Part shown: one piece after another, positions 4,298 to 5,154 of the stretch
How positions within the stretch are numbered: the stretch's first letter is position 1
How the letters are laid out: each line of letters opens with the position of its first letter
Origin: Gammaproteobacteria bacterium
Lineage (GTDB): Bacteria; Pseudomonadota; Gammaproteobacteria; Eutrophobiales; Eutrophobiaceae
DNA: 5,154 bases
NCBI GenBank assembly: GCA_015661095.1
Contig: JACVQI010000152.1
Coordinates: 1 to 5,154, forward strand
Direction: 5' to 3'
Position numbers and translations under genes: made by a program
The notes under the pieces: generated by a model
The model's database searches: none
What the model saw: the letters and a program-made list of their open reading frames with translations, nothing else
Told to the model about the DNA's origin: nothing

Positions 4298-5154
4298 TCA
4301 CACTTGCTTATTATCAAAAGCTTTTTTGGGTAGCTGTTCCGATCCTACCACCTTGTTCCTGCCGGACTGTTTAGCGTGATACAGGGCAATATCCGCGCGT
4401 TTATAGGTTTCATCATAACTCTCGTCCATTTCATGGACGCTGGAAAGGCCGGCGCTAAATGTAATCGATATGGTATTCTCATCTACAGTAACACTGTTGG
4501 TTGCAATACGATTATTGATCCGTTTTGACAGGTTGACTGCTTCAGCTTCATCAGTATTCGGCATGAAAATCAGAAATTCTTCACCACCTATTCGTACCAG
4601 GGCGTCGGTATCCCGGATACCATTTTTGATCTGCTCAACGAAATAAACCAGGACCTTGTCGCCTGCAACATGGCCATGGTTATCGTTAACCATTTTAAAG
4701 TAGTCGATATCTAATATTGCTATTGAGTACCTGGTTTTATAACGTTTGTACCGGACCCATTCATTTTGGATCAACTCGTTGTAGTACCTTCGATTAAATA
4801 TGCCGGTTAAGGTATCAGTGAATATGAGGCTATATTCAAGGTTACGAATATCCTGTTTGTATTTTCGGTTTCGGTACCTTAGAAAACCGACTATTACGGA
4901 CAGGATCAGCGCTATCAGTGAGGTTATAGCCGTATCAATGATCACCCTGTTGCGCACCAGGAAAAACGTACTTACATCAATGTCAATGCCGAGTATCCCC
5001 GCGTAATTACCCTGTGAATCGAACAGTGGCGCTGATCCGGAAACAAACACTCCATAATCATCAGTATAGGGTTCCTTATCGATAAATATCTGACCTTGCC
5101 TGACTGATTCCAACCAGTCTGTCTCTACTTCCCTGTCATCGTATTCTTCCATAA
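4298..5154 (-). CDS. Membrane-bound diguanylate cyclase (GGDEF), N-terminus cut by the window edge
   Basis: This protein makes the second messenger cyclic di-GMP from two GTP. Numbering runs from the Met codon at 5152. Residues 1-60 look like the end of a periplasmic PDC/Cache sensor (GVFVSGSAPLFDSQGNYAGILGIDID). A transmembrane helix follows at about 68-91, then a short basic linker and a GGDEF domain at about 105-272. The domain shows the entry motif DTLTGIFNRR (113-122), the metal-binding Asp148 in DIDYFKMVND, Asn156 and Asp165 for guanine contact, and the active-site GGEEF (189-193). The product-inhibition motif RxxD is present (Arg180, Asp183), five residues before GGEEF. The catalytic domain therefore looks active and feedback-controlled. 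The visible Met is probably internal, because it falls inside the sensor domain and a first transmembrane helix should precede it. The gene is more AT-rich than the box genes and is convergent with tRNA-Arg. Confidence 0.9.
   Translation of the reverse strand, partial: MEEYDDREVETDWLESVRQGQIFIDKEPYTDDYGVFVSGSAPLFDSQGNYAGILGIDIDVSTFFLVRNRVIIDTAITSLIALILSVIVGFLRYRNRKYKQDIRNLEYSLIFTDTLTGIFNRRYYNELIQNEWVRYKRYKTRYSIAILDIDYFKMVNDNHGHVAGDKVLVYFVEQIKNGIRDTDALVRIGGEEFLIFMPNTDEAEAVNLSKRINNRIATNSVTVDENTISITFSAGLSSVHEMDESYDETYKRADIALYHAKQSGRNKVVGSEQLPKKAFDNKQV

Noticed and set aside
4316..4326. AAAAGCTTTTTT as a terminator for plus-strand transcription
   Set aside because: It is a short AT palindrome with no loop or GC stem, inside the cyclase coding sequence.
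5150..5152. ATG near the right edge as the true start of the cyclase
   Set aside because: It would begin inside the PDC/Cache sensor domain without the first membrane helix, and only two upstream bases are visible.

Overview
The window looks like chromosomal DNA from an aerobic, aromatic-degrading proteobacterium, probably of the beta or gamma class. The evidence is a boxC-boxB pair for aerobic benzoyl-CoA degradation, an intact arginine tRNA gene with an encoded CCA end, and a membrane-bound GGDEF protein. I cannot name the species.

Left part (1-3240, minus strand, visibly GC-rich): a stretch of a benzoate operon read right to left. boxC (3226-1553, ring-opening dihydrolase/lyase) is followed after one base by boxB (1551-106, diiron benzoyl-CoA epoxidase). 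About 96 bases further on there is a strong ribosome binding site and the first three codons of another gene that runs off the left edge. BoxB epoxidises benzoyl-CoA, and BoxC hydrolyses and opens the ring to give formate and a C6 semialdehyde CoA ester.

Middle (3241-4297): an AT-rich spacer carries the likely boxC promoter and a plausible tRNA promoter facing the other way. Then comes tRNA-Arg(TCG) at 3436-3512. From anticodon position T33 to the CCA end, 44 bases of this tRNA are repeated without a mismatch at 4232-4275. Between the two copies are a two-gene toxin-antitoxin module (PF09720-like antitoxin and RelE/ParE-like toxin, minus strand, overlapping by three bases with a TTG toxin start) and about 200 bases of AT-rich DNA. 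No integrase gene lies between the repeats. This has the architecture of a tRNA-integrated element reduced to a 763-bp unit of att site plus addiction module. It is the most interesting structure in the window.

Right part (4298-5154, minus strand, lower GC): the C-terminal part of a membrane-anchored diguanylate cyclase with the end of a PDC/Cache-like periplasmic sensor, one visible transmembrane helix and an intact GGEEF domain with an RxxD inhibitory site. Its N-terminus lies beyond the right edge. If the 763-bp unit is removed in silico, tRNA-Arg would be followed after 22 bases by the 3' end of this cyclase, which is probably the ancestral arrangement.
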